This document shows positions 23,193 through 35,300 of a stretch of DNA of 64,000 nucleotides, piece by piece (the first letter of the stretch is position 1; every line of letters starts with the position of its first letter). The position numbers were made by a program, and so were the translations under genes. The notes under the pieces were generated by a model. It was not told the origin of the DNA. It did not search any database and saw only the letters and a list, made by a program, of their open reading frames with translations. Source of the stretch: Dendrophyllia cribrosa (lineage: Eukaryota > Cnidaria > Anthozoa > Scleractinia > Dendrophylliidae); assembly GCA_024195265.1 (NCBI GenBank), contig JAJLRJ010000001.1:52232672-52296671 (forward strand), read 5' to 3'.

Positions 23193-23396
23193 TACTGAAC
23201 ACGTAACACTAAAAGCCGTGAAGGGTAACAGGAAGAACGAGGGGAGTTGAAGTGAGTCAGAAAAACTCGGCCAAGGGAGTATTGCGGAGCTCGCAAAGAA
23301 TACGCCTCCGATTGTTCCTTTGTACCATGGAATGATAACGTTGTGCTTGCAGAGCTGCTTACTCAAAACTTAATTGCGTCCTACAGTTAAAGCGAT

Positions 23397-23661
23397 TTTC
23401 GTATGACCGTGAAAAACGGTTTCCCTGAGTCTTCGCGATTTGTTCCATCCGCCGGTAGTTGAAACGATCAAAACAAGCTTTACTCCTTTTCCTGCTAAAA
23501 ATAACCCTAATATGGAAGGAAGCTTGTTCAAAAACCAACCAAAAGTCGCGCGCATTTGCCTCCGTTCGCAAATCCAAATCGAATTGGTTTCTTCTAGTTC
23601 GTTTGTTGTTTTGGTCGTGTTTACGCGTAATCATCTCAAGGTCATACGAGAATCGCTTTAA
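23397..23661. mobile_element. TTAA-flanked MITE, TTAAAGCGATT family
   Basis: Starts TTAAAGCGATTTTCGTATGA and ends TCATACGAGAATCGCTTTAA, inverted. Overlapping small ORFs in both directions are incidental. Confidence 0.75.
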
Positions 23662-24344
23662 TTTTCCAAGATATTCTACGAGCGTTTTTCAAAAGTTCGA
23701 GAACGTTTTGGACTCGTAAAAGTTATGTGCAGAATATTCACTAACAAACGCCCAAGTTTTGTTGATTTTGAAGTCATCGGTACAACCAGTTGTATAACTC
23801 GTGCTGTCTGTCGTCACAAAATTCTCCGGATACAATGGATTCAATTGGCAAAGCAAGGAGAAACACGAGTTTTTCGTAAAACTGAAGTTTTGAGGTTCAA
23901 ATACAGCACCACGAGTGACTGGAGTGCGATAGGGGCCAACTTTAGGTGTCCGTCCAAGAGGGGCGTCTGCTTAGTGAGAGTGGACCGTATTTCAAGAACA
24001 AATATCTGGCTGTCGCTCTCAGGGCGCCCCAAGTCACCTAACCAGACTGGTAACGCTGGACTGGGCGCTGTATATCGACTTTTCTGACTGGATAGAGGTG
24101 GAAATGGACCGAAACAACTATAAAAGTCGTCAAAAGAGAAGAGAGCGAGCGCAACAATCTCTAAAAGCGCGTTGCTAAAGGCTGAAAAACTAAAAACCTC
24201 ATTGGAAAATTGACCTCGCGCATTTTTTTTTTGGCCTTCGCTTTCAGCTGGGTCAATAAACTTGCAAAAAAAAACTTTAACAATATTTTTCTTGTACGGA
24301 CTGAACAAGCTACAATTGTAGACAGAAGGACTGTAGTTGGGAGG

Positions 24345-24405
24345 GTAGCGAATGAATAGCGAAGTGAAATAGCGAAGTGAATAGCGAAATGAATAGCGAA
24401 GTGCT
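24345..24405 (+). repeat. Short tandem repeat, AATAGCGAAGTG units
   Basis: Five diverged 10-14-bp units. Lies in the intergenic region after the MYPT stop. Confidence 0.75.
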
Positions 24406-26294
24406 GAATTACATCGATGCTCTCTTGACGTTTAATGACATGTATCGAGTGCGTATCGCTGTGGGAAAAGGAAGGAAAAGGCGGCGGTGGGAACAATCAT
24501 GAAACCAAATAATAAACCACACCACAGCACAGTTATAGGAGACTTGTATATTTATAGCAGTTAGGGTTCAATAACAGTGTCATCAACACAGAACCAACAA
24601 AGATGGGACAACTAATCAATACAAGGCTATTAGTTTTGTCCGTAATTACGTATTAAAATACAAAGATAGAGAACTACTAATTGTAAAGTAATACAATATT
24701 AAACTTGCATAGTGCTAACATACACAGAGGGGAAACCGGCCTAATGCGGCGAGCGGGAAGCAAACAGCCTCTAACGGAGGTAGAGTCATTTCCAACCCTT
24801 TCTGAAAAGTGGATTCCACTCAAATAGCGAAAGGGTCAAGACATTGGTAAGAATCAAATTTGAAACTTCAGTACGTTAAGAACAACAAAATAAGCCGTAA
24901 ACATTTCCGAGTTTTGTAAGAGTGGGTATTGCATTGCCTTTATTGCCAATAACTCGGCAGACGAAAAAATATTTCTGCTGCAGCAGCCCAAGATACATCT
25001 GCTTTAATAGCATGCTGCACATAACGGCTTTTGACAAGGTACAATCCGGCTTTATAAAAAAATATTATTGAGAAGAGATCTTTTTTATGACCTCTGATTC
25101 ACAGTTGAAAAATAACTACAGCGAATAAAGTTCTTGTGGAAATGTCTCGAACAGCTTTTTACCATTAGGATTTTGGCTCTACCTCCCTTCAGCAAACTTA
25201 CTGAGTTAGGTTTTATGTCTTCAGTGGGGGACTCAAGCACCGCTTTCGTCAAGTCCTCGTTAAGTACCGATCAGTCTCCGACTCTTATTGACCAATCACA
25301 AACATTTCTACTTCACGTTACTTGGTAACGACAAAAGAAAACCGCGGACTTTGACCGAAAGCGGTAATCGTGCCCCGACTGCTTTTGAAAGGACCAATCA
25401 AAGAGACTACGCCTAACCCTAACTAATTTTATCACTGGAATTTATAAGCAAAATAACAAAGATACAATATAATAAATGTTAATTTCAATACAATTATATT
25501 TGCCACGGCGCGGACCATTTTTTGAGATAACAACAAGTTGCTTTGACTGCTATCAAATTCCTCTCTTTTTTTTTCGTTCTCATTTGCTAAATTGAATTTG
25601 CAATCAATCAAATACCGAATCGCGACACAGTGAAAAGGATTATTTGTATTCATTCTTTATCTCTTTCTACAAGAAGCAACAAATGCTTTTACTCTACTGA
25701 ATCGTCTATGCAAAAAAAGTTGTACAAAACTAAACTTTACTACAGTAGTAGAATCTTTGCCATTCGTTTTGATCATTATATCACTAAACCCTAAACAATG
25801 TAACAAAATAGAAAAGCTGGCAGCAGACGAAAGTTCTGCGGTTAGCTAATGAAAAGCACTTGGACCGATAAACTTGCATATACACTTATAGAAAACTGCA
25901 TTTTAAATATGCAGAACAAGAGCTTTCCAGACACATTCACAAATTATTAAATTGTAAAATCTTATTTATCTTTCTTGGTTCACCTTTGCCGGCAACAGTT
26001 TCACCTTCCACGGATTACCTTTCTCTCTCTTTGACTATTTCGCTTGCTCTCAATTACAAAACGTACACATATCTACACAACGACAAGGAAAAAATACGAA
26101 CCCAACCTACCACCCCACCCTCCTAGCATAATTACGAATCTCTGAGCTGTGGTCTCTTACTGAATAAATAGCTACAGTTAAGACCAGGAAAGGGGGTCTA
26201 TAGAAACGACATCATCAGTCTTTCGTATCGATTTTCAACTAAGTATCTCTGTGTTGCAAATGTGCGCCTTTGTATCAGGGCCCAGAGTTGATGG
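24406..26294. other. Presumed MYPT 3' UTR and downstream intergenic DNA
   Basis: No coding exon recognised. The UTR of the minus-strand gene should start at 26,294 and run leftwards; I could not place the polyadenylation site. Confidence 0.4.
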
Positions 26295-26390
26295 TCAAGT
26301 GGGAGGTCGGGATAACTTGCTTATAACGCGGATTAATGCACCGTTCTCATCTTTCAGCCGTTGGTTGTCCGCTTTCAGGTCCGATAGTTG
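26295..26390 (-). CDS. PPP1R12A: MYPT last exon: leucine zipper and stop
   Basis: 96 nt, acceptor TTCCTACAG, stop TGA at 26,295-26,297. Encodes [20 protein letters not shown] then [11 protein letters not shown]. It is nearly identical to the human LZ-plus end ([20 protein letters not shown]). Leucines recur every seven residues. In vertebrates this zipper binds cGMP-dependent kinase Ialpha, so the form that responds to cGMP is kept here. The PPT tail is extra. Confidence 0.96.
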   Translation of the reverse strand, partial: QLSDLKADNQRLKDENGALIRVISKLSRPPT

Positions 26391-29300
26391 CTGTAGGAAT
26401 GAATGCGCAATGATCAGTCTCCAAATTCTCTTTGTTATGACAAGAACATCAAGTAAGCAGTGCATGAGAATTAAGACACTGGTCATCTCAGATGAATTCT
26501 TGATGTAAGAAGGAATTCTCCCAAAAAGATTCACTTAACACTCATGCAAATCAGTAAGGGAAGTTTGGAAAGGGAACTGATAACATCTTTACTTGGCCTG
26601 TGTTCGTTTACTAACATGAAACACAATCAGTGTTCTGCAGCCCTTTCACTTTTAGTCAACTCTTACGACGTGTAATGTGGTTCTAACGTTTGTAGATGAA
26701 ATCCGAAAGTAGAGGAAGGAATAAGGTATGAAGTTGACCTACCTTTATATCATCTTCTACGGTAGCGTATTTTCTTTCAAGCTCTTCTTTTGCCTATAAA
26801 CAAAATGAAAACAATTAGAGGAGAGTTTCTAGCACCCTTCCCTCTTAAACGGATGCGAAACGAAATACGAATTCTAACAACTACGATTAAGACATACTTG
26901 TAAAGCCTTTTCTAATTTAATCTTGTACTCTTGAAGTTCTAACTGCGCCTCTTGTAGTCTTTCTTTCAACTTTTGTGGATCGGTTTCGGTGATTGTTGTT
27001 GCGTTTGTCTGTTGGACAAAATCATAATCAGTATTTGAATTGAAAACTACCATCGGTGGGTACAAAGCAGTGAACAAACTTGACTTGTGAGAAATAAAAT
27101 GACATGAACCTACCTTAGAAGTACCAAAGGGTCCTTTGGGATCACTGCTCCTGTAAAAGAAACAGAAATGGGTTTTCTTAAGAAAGAAAGAAACTGTTAA
27201 TTTATGAAACTTGTGTCAAATTAAAACCCTCCTATGTAAACGAAGAAACAAGGTTCAGACAATAAATTAAACAAACCTGCCACTTCTTATTCTGTCTGTT
27301 GTACTCTGAAAGACAAAGGAAAAAAGGGAAGGAAGGACAGTCAATTTATTCCAATGTACAATGGCACCGTTCTTAGAGCCTCACAGCAATGCATGCTCCA
27401 CCATTTTTTTTTGCAACAATTTGGTGTCTGCTTCTGTCTCTTCTTGGCTGCGATCAATGATGAGTAAAATCAGTTTAACCTATTCCTTCCACAGTTAGAC
27501 TTGGAGTCATTCCAGTCGGGGAATATGGTTTTAACTTTAAGTCTGTCTATTGAATTCTATCAACTCTTTCACTCGTCTCCCAGAGTCAATTATGGAGACA
27601 CTCGCATGTAGTGTAGTTCTAACTTTTGTGTCTGTTGAAGAAATCCTATGGTGTGACCATTCAAATGAAACCTCTTTGGCAGTATTTCTGCATGGTACCA
27701 TTTGTTCTTCTATATTTTATAATGAAAAATAAAATTTGGATTTTTGGCACTCTTGGGTTTAATGAGCAGCACTTTTCTGTGGAGCTGTTACTTTCGAAAT
27801 TTGGGAATTTTTAAATTTAAGCGTTAATAAATTTGCCAACGAGAGGAAGGTAGCTGGACCCTTCACCCCCACACCCATCTGTGAACACACCCATTACCTT
27901 TGTATCCTCATGTCTAGTCTCCTGGGATCTTCTTCTGCTGACCGCTGCTGTTTTCTCGTCATTCTCTTCGTTTAGTTTGGTGTTCTTTTTGGAATCTTTA
28001 ACGTCCTCAGTGTCTTCCTCGTCACTCTAAATGGACGAAAAAATGTCAATCAGGTTGGCGGCATTTGAATTTGCAGCAAGTCAGAAAAAGTTGAAGTAAT
28101 GTTTTTCAGTTTTGATTCCTGTAAGGTGTGCAGAAGGAAGGGCGCCATGGCTTAGTTATAACTTTTATTACTGACTTACGGATTTCTTTTGATAACAGTT
28201 ACCTGTGCTGCATTAACCTAATGTTCTAACACTAGGAACATATATTTGGAGCGATGTCTACAATAAAGTGCATATCAAAAGTTACCTTTTATTTTTAGGG
28301 AGGAGGGGTTGCAGCCTCCACATATAAATAGGCTACCCACCCTTTTGCAGGTTTGTACCCTACCCACCACTCTGTGGGTTTCTATGGTACCCACCCTTTT
28401 GCGGGTTTGTACCCTACCCAACCCTCTGTGGGTTTCTAAGGTACCCACCCTTTTGCAGGTTTGTACCCTACCCACCACTCTGTGGGTTTCTATGGTACCC
28501 ACCCTTTTGCAGGTTTGTACCCTACCCACCACTCTGTGGGTTTCTAAGGTACCCACCCTTTTGCAGGTTTGTACCCTACCCACCACTCTGTGGGTTTCTA
28601 AGGTACCCACCCTTTTGCAGGTTTGTACCCTACCCACCACTCTGTGGGTTTCTATGGTACCCACCCTTTTGCGGGTTTGTACCCTACCCACCACTCTGTG
28701 GGTTTCTAAGGTACCCACCCTTTTGCAGGTTTGTCCCCTACCCACCACTCTGTGGGTTTCTATGGTACCCACCCTTTTGCAGGTTTGTACCCTACCCACC
28801 ACTCTGTGGGTTTCTATGGTACCCACCCTTTTGCGGGTTTGTACCCTACCCACCACTCTGTGGGTTTCTATGGTACCCACCCTTTTGCGGGTTTGTACCC
28901 TACCCACCACTCTGTGGGTTTCTATGGTACCCACCCTTTTGCGGGTTTGTACCCTACCCACCACTCTGTGGGTTTCTATGGTACCCACCCTTTTGCAGGT
29001 TTGTACCCTACCCACCACTCTGTGGGTTTCTAAGGTACCCACCCTTTTGCAGGTTTGTACCCTACCCACCACTCTGTGGGTTTCTAAGGTACCCACCCTT
29101 TTGCAGGTTTGTACCCTACCCACCACTCTGTGGGTTTCTATGGTACCCACCCTTTTGCGGGTTTGTACCCTACCCAACCCTCTGTGGGTTTCTAAAGTAC
29201 CCACCCTTTTGCAGGTTTGTACCCTACCCACCACTCTGTGGGTTTCTAAGGTACCCACCCTTTTGCAGGTTTGTACCCTACCCACCACTCTGTGGGTTTC

Positions 29301-32300
29301 TAAGGTACCCACCCTTTTGCAGGTTTGTACCCTACCCACCACTCTGTGGGTTTCTATGGTACCCACCCTTTTGCGGGTTTGTACCCTACCCAACCCTCTG
29401 TGGGTTTCTAAGGTACCCACCCTTTTGCAGGTTTGTACCCTACCCACCACTCTGTGGGTTTCTAAGGTACCCACCCTTTTGCAGGTTTGTACCCTACCCA
29501 CCACTCTGTGGGTTTCTAAGGTACCCACCCTTTTGCGGGTTTGTACCCTACCCAACCCTCTGTGGGTTTCTAAGCAACCCACCCTTTAGCGGGTTTGTAC
29601 CCTACCCCCCCCCCCCCCCCCCCCCCCCACCCCCGTGTATTTGTGCGCTACTCACTCCTCCGCGGCGTTTATCCCGCAGTCTCCTCAACCTCCGCGCACG
29701 TATTGCAGCTGATACAGATGAATCATCATCTTCCTTCTCCTTCTCCTCTTTTTCCTTTTCTTTTTCCTTATCCCTCTCCAGCAGCCTAGAACGACGATAG
29801 CTCGGCATCTCGCTCTCTTTTTCCTTTTCTTTCTCCAGTTCTTTTCCCCGCTGTTTCTCCCTCTCCCTCTCCTGCTCTTTCTCTTCTTTCTCCCGTTTTT
29901 CCTTCTCTCGCTGTAGCCTCTTCTTCCAAGCGGGGAGCTCAACTTCCTCGTTCTCCTTGTTCCTCCCTGCCTTCCGCCCCCCGTCCAACTCGTTCCGATC
30001 GTCTGATGTGCCGCTCACCCTGTTCCGTCGGCCGAGTGAGGAGTCGGTCGTGGAGGTAGGTCTCGTCGACGACGATCTAGTTTCCTCTCTTGAGCCTCGC
30101 CGCACAGAAGTGTCCTAAAAAAGCAAAACAAACTATGAGCAAACTATCCATTGAATTGCAGAAGAATTTAAAAAATTTCTCACACCATACCTCGAATATG
30201 CTGGCAAGTAAGCTGGACGAAGCTCTATGATTTGTTTAGTGCGTAAACAGAACGAAAAATATTTTTACAATAGAGCATTAAACAAAACACACACACAAAA
30301 AGATTTCAAGACTACAAATGTTCTGGATTAAAGACCAGTAAAGTTCAACAACTACATTTTAGAGAACAATCTTGGCACTCCGAGTCGACATTAGCGTACA
30401 AACTCCAGACAAACAAATAGTGAATGCACCATTCGACTCTACCCCAAAGGGTAGACCATGATGCCCCCTCTCTCCATCCTTCCGAATTCGCGGGAGAACA
30501 ACGCCCTACGCGTTATCAAGTGCTGTTTGCTTTAGAGAAAAATCAGTCAAAGCCCCCAAGATAATTAACTCATTTGAGTAGCTGTATAATTAAGGCTCTG
30601 TTAATCGTAAATGTTCCTGGAATTAAGGCGTTGGCGCAGTACTCATTTTAAGTCCGTCAGTTTTTAATAGAAACACAGCGATGTCAAAATTAATCTGATA
30701 AGCTGAAGTAAAATCCCAGCTGGTGAGAAAATCGAACAAGACTGTCAATAACACGGACATTCAGCGAAGTGATTTCTTTGTGAAGCTAATAAAGAACAAT
30801 ATCTCTTGGGAGTGAGACTGCTTGTGCCTACAAGTGCGTTTATAAAGCACAAGGGGTCCGGCTTAATTGACAACATTCCGTTGGCGTTTAATTGAATAAC
30901 ATACCGCTAAAAGGTAAACAATGCGATCTGGAGTACAAAAGCGTTGTTTTAGGACCTAAATAGCTGTACACATACTTCAGAGATTAATGCACGCCCGAGC
31001 AGGCGTTAAATTACGTGAACGCAGATCGCAATCAGTGGCATGGCGAACATTTTATCGTTGCACAAAACTTGCTGTTTCTAACGCTAACAGGGCAACTCGC
31101 TTTGTTGACTATGTTTCACGAATAATGACTACAAGAAAGCCCGCAAAATTGTTTGTTTATCCTAGAGTTACATTTTTCGTATTGTAACGGACCGCTTTTC
31201 CAAACAGGCGTTAAGTAAAACGCAACCAAGTTTACATTCCCAACGCGACTTGACATATTCACCCCGCTGACTTCAATAAAACACATCAAATGCTGAACAG
31301 AACTTCGCATCTGATCGTTAAACCAGGCAACAAATGCAAGACAACGCACTTCTGACACATCAAAATGCTTGTTAACAGCTCGATTTGGTTACAGATGGAC
31401 CAAAAACACGAAAATAAATCGAATTTGTCGAGAAAGGTAGGACAGATGGCACGGGATTTTGCCAAATAGGTGTCAATGAACTACGCTACACCATTTAACA
31501 CGCAAAGCTAATTAACCACTTGAGGGATTATTTGTGACTATCACAAAGCAGATCTGCGTTTTAAAGCTGTCTGAGTTTGAAAAAATGTTGGCAACCAAGG
31601 GTTATTTCATCAACAAAATGTCACGTTACGCAAAAAGAAAGGGCATTTTGTCCCGTGCTACAAGTAGTGCTCGAGATGAAACGTATTAAAATGTCTTAAG
31701 ACCCTATCTGTTTTTATGACACCCCACTGATCTTAAGATGTTAGGATCTTAAGAGATTTGCACGAATTCAAACAAAAGGTAATAAACTCTTCCGTTTCTC
31801 AGTTGGCCATAAACTCATCCATGCAAATGCCATCGGTGAATTGAATAATCAAATCTGTTGTTGATAAATAAAGTAACACTTTAACAAGCAGCACCGCACC
31901 GCATAATATATGAACATGTCGATCTGTGTGGGTTTGCGTTCAGCTTGACTTCGTCGGAATGGTTGCGATAATTTTATTAACGCTCCAACCCTGCAGAATT
32001 TCGACGCACTCGAGAAAAGTCTAAGAGAAGGACACTCATTCCATACGATTTTGCAGAAAACCCGACGCGATATCTACTCAAAACCACCCGTTTGATAGCA
32101 AGCTTGGAATATGTTACATCAGTGTTGTGTTGACAAACACGCATGAATGTAAGCAAATGTAAGCCAGCTTGGCGGATGGCTGCGCCGATTAATTACCGCA
32201 AGAAACGATCAAACAAGGAATTTTCTTTATAATTCCGCAAATGTTATTGAGTTTTAACCGTAAAAACCTCGGGGAAAATGTTACCTGCGTTCTTGCTGTA

Positions 32301-35300
32301 GAGTTCTTGTACCCTCCATAACTCGGTTGATCGAAGCGACGCGCGAGGTACGACATGAACGGAGTTTCGTGAGCGCCTCACAATGACAGAAACGAGACAC
32401 TGGTGGTCAAACGTCCACTGCGAAGCAACGGGTCTTCACAGAAAACTACGTTAAACAGATTCTGCCTCTAGATCAAATTTCAGTTTCGCCATTTTTATTA
32501 CAATTACGTAGCAGACTGCGAACAGGCTGTGTTAAGACCCTTTCTATGAATTATTAATGACTCATAGGGCTAATTAAAAAAGCAAACCTCCCACACCAAA
32601 ACGATTGCTATGAACTTTCCACAATCACTTTGTGAACAATTGTCTTGCAGACACCTTGTCAACACAATCAAAGCATAAATGTCTCAGTTATCTGTAGCAG
32701 TGTGCATACCTGCATGATCTAAATAAGAGTATGACAATTCGATTCTTCTTATTGTTGACACTGCTGTGGAATTTGTCATAATCCTCTTCGCGCGAGTGGT
32801 CATTGCATCTTGTCAACTTGGCCGCCGACGACAGCACGATTTTTTGTTAACACTGTGCACTACCGCAATTTAATCTGCTTCTATTCTTACACCACCTGTT
32901 TTTCAAGACATTTCCCGTTTCCAATTTTTTTTCGTCAAACAATTAAAACGACAGATAAACAACGACATTTAAATCGCATTTTTCATGCAGATGCAAACCA
33001 AATTATCAGCAGTTATCAAAAGCCAATATTAACTTGGTGTTTTTGGTGTTGAAAAACAACTATGTTATATATTAGACGCCCATCTTAAAGGGGCATTGTC
33101 ACGCAGATTTTGCAGTGTTTTGGTCAAAATACACTAAATATATGACAGAGTACCTTTGCTCAAACATAAAATTGCTTTTAGAACACCAAGAAGATGATAT
33201 CAAGTGATTTCTTCAAGGAAGAACAAACCACAATAAGTTTTTCTGCGATTTTTCCACGACTCTTGGGAGGAACTTGAAAAAATTGGCCAATTTTTTCAAG
33301 TTGCAATCCATTTCCATCCTGGCCATCCGCAGCCACAGATAACTAATACTAGTTTCTGTGCACTGGCAGAGTATTTGTTAACAAAACTGGACCGATATTT
33401 TAAGGTTTCCATTGAAACAAATATCTTTTTTGGCTTTTCAAAGTGATACTAAAAATAGGTGACAGTGTCCCTTTAAAGTAGAAGTAAGGGAATCGACCGA
33501 ACTAATTGGAGCATTGGCCAACCCAGCACTGATACAAATAAACCAGAACTGAATATGAAACACTTTTCATCGTGTTTGATATATTACGAGAAAAAAGGGC
33601 CGTGAACTGCATCCATTGATAAACAAGAGGCGGGGAAAAAATTATTTTCATCCTGAACTGATGTGCCAGCAGTAACAATGAAGATACAGTGGAGCTCCGT
33701 AAATCTAGCCACTAATGAGCCATAAAAAAGAACTGTTGTTTAGGCCATACAAGTGGCAGGATTAACCAAGGGGGCGCGCAAAGCAAGTTCCACTGTATAT
33801 TTTTGCTTTAACTCGCGAAAGGTAACCCTTTCACTCCCAGAGTCAAGACATGTAATAATAATATATTGAAAACTTATATAGCGCTACTTTACTTGATAAC
33901 GATCAAGTGCGCTTTACATCCATAATGTATAGTGTAGTTCTAACGTATCGGTCTGTGGGTGAAATCCTGTGGCGTGGCCATTCAAATGAAACCTCTTTGG
34001 CAGGACTTTCACATGGTACTATTTGTTTTCAATATGTTGCAAAATGAAATTTGGAATTTTTCTTGAAATTTGATTTTTTGCACTCTTGGGATTCAAAGGG
34101 TTCAACCCACCCTAAGGTTCTTTTGTTGCACCCTCGTGCTTTACTGGACACCTTCCCTTCCCATCCTGAAGGGCGTGTTCTACTAACCGTATTCCGAGAT
34201 GAGAATAACGAAACAGCATCTGAAACTAATTTTCTTTGGGCAAAATTGTTCTATAATATCTGCAAAAATTCGCATAAAACGATAACAGGTTATATTTACT
34301 CCTCGATTTTTTATTTTTATTTTTCTGTGTTTTTATTCCGGAATACGGCTGATCAAACCGAATGGAGAAATCAACTTGAAAAGAGACAAAAGAGACACGT
34401 TACACCAAAAGAAAGTTCAGCTTGAAAACTTTTAAAATCAAAGGCTCCTAAGAGCCAACCCGTGAATAAGAACTGCTTATTTCATACTTATTGAGATTTT
34501 CTATTGAAATTTGGCGTGTGAAAACCCCGTTCGAGGTTCGCAGCCAATCAGAATGGCGAAACGACTTTCTCACACGTGAAAAAAGCGTTTCGTCCAATCA
34601 CAAATGTATAAAATAAAGAAATTACAGCAAGGGCAGTGCTTTGTACGGCATTTACGCACTCGTTGGTTTGTATCAGAAATCTCACGCGCTCACAAAGCCT
34701 CGCTCGTTGGATTTCTGATACAAACCAACTTGTGCGTAAATACCTACGCCCGCACTACCCATGAAGTAATCTATTTTAACGCGTGACGCAATATTGCGGT
34801 AAGCTTGTCTTCACACTGACACGATCCGATATATTTTTTTTAAAAGAAACGTAAGCATTTTTGACGAAAGCAAAAAAAAAAAAACATCACTTTCATAATG
34901 TCCAGTCTGAAGAAAGAAAAAAAGAAAAAAAGAAAAAAAGGATCCTGAACCTGACTTGAACTCGCGCCTCCCGACTGCCATTCCACTCGACTATCGTGGA
35001 ACATATGCTTAGTTAAGATTAAATTTTATTATTTCAAGGTAGATACGCATCAAAACGCGTGTCTCTCTTGAAAAATCCTTTTAGATCGATTTTGATGTTG
35101 CATTAAGACTCCAAATACGAGCGAGTGAGCAAGTGAGTGAGTGAATTAGCCACTGTTACCGATAACCCGTTCATTACGCTTGCGCGTATTCACGGGTTGA
35201 AAAGGGTTTAAAACTCAAGCAAAAATAAGAACTATAATAGGGGGCTGACAGTTCGTCTCTAACAAGTAAAAGGCATTGATAAATCGTTACCTTTCGCTCG

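Noticed and set aside
23841..24308. 155-codon minus-strand frame
   Set aside because: No recognisable domain, overlaps an opposite-strand frame of similar size and the flank of a MITE; composition looks random.
28275..29589. Open frames of 426 and 435 codons on both strands, apparently a repetitive protein
   Set aside because: They are produced by the 54-bp minisatellite, whose length is a multiple of three and whose unit has no stop. They are open on both strands at once and lie in a MYPT intron.
28326..29606. CRISPR array
   Set aside because: Regular repeats, but there are no unique spacers: the units are contiguous, and the host is a eukaryote.
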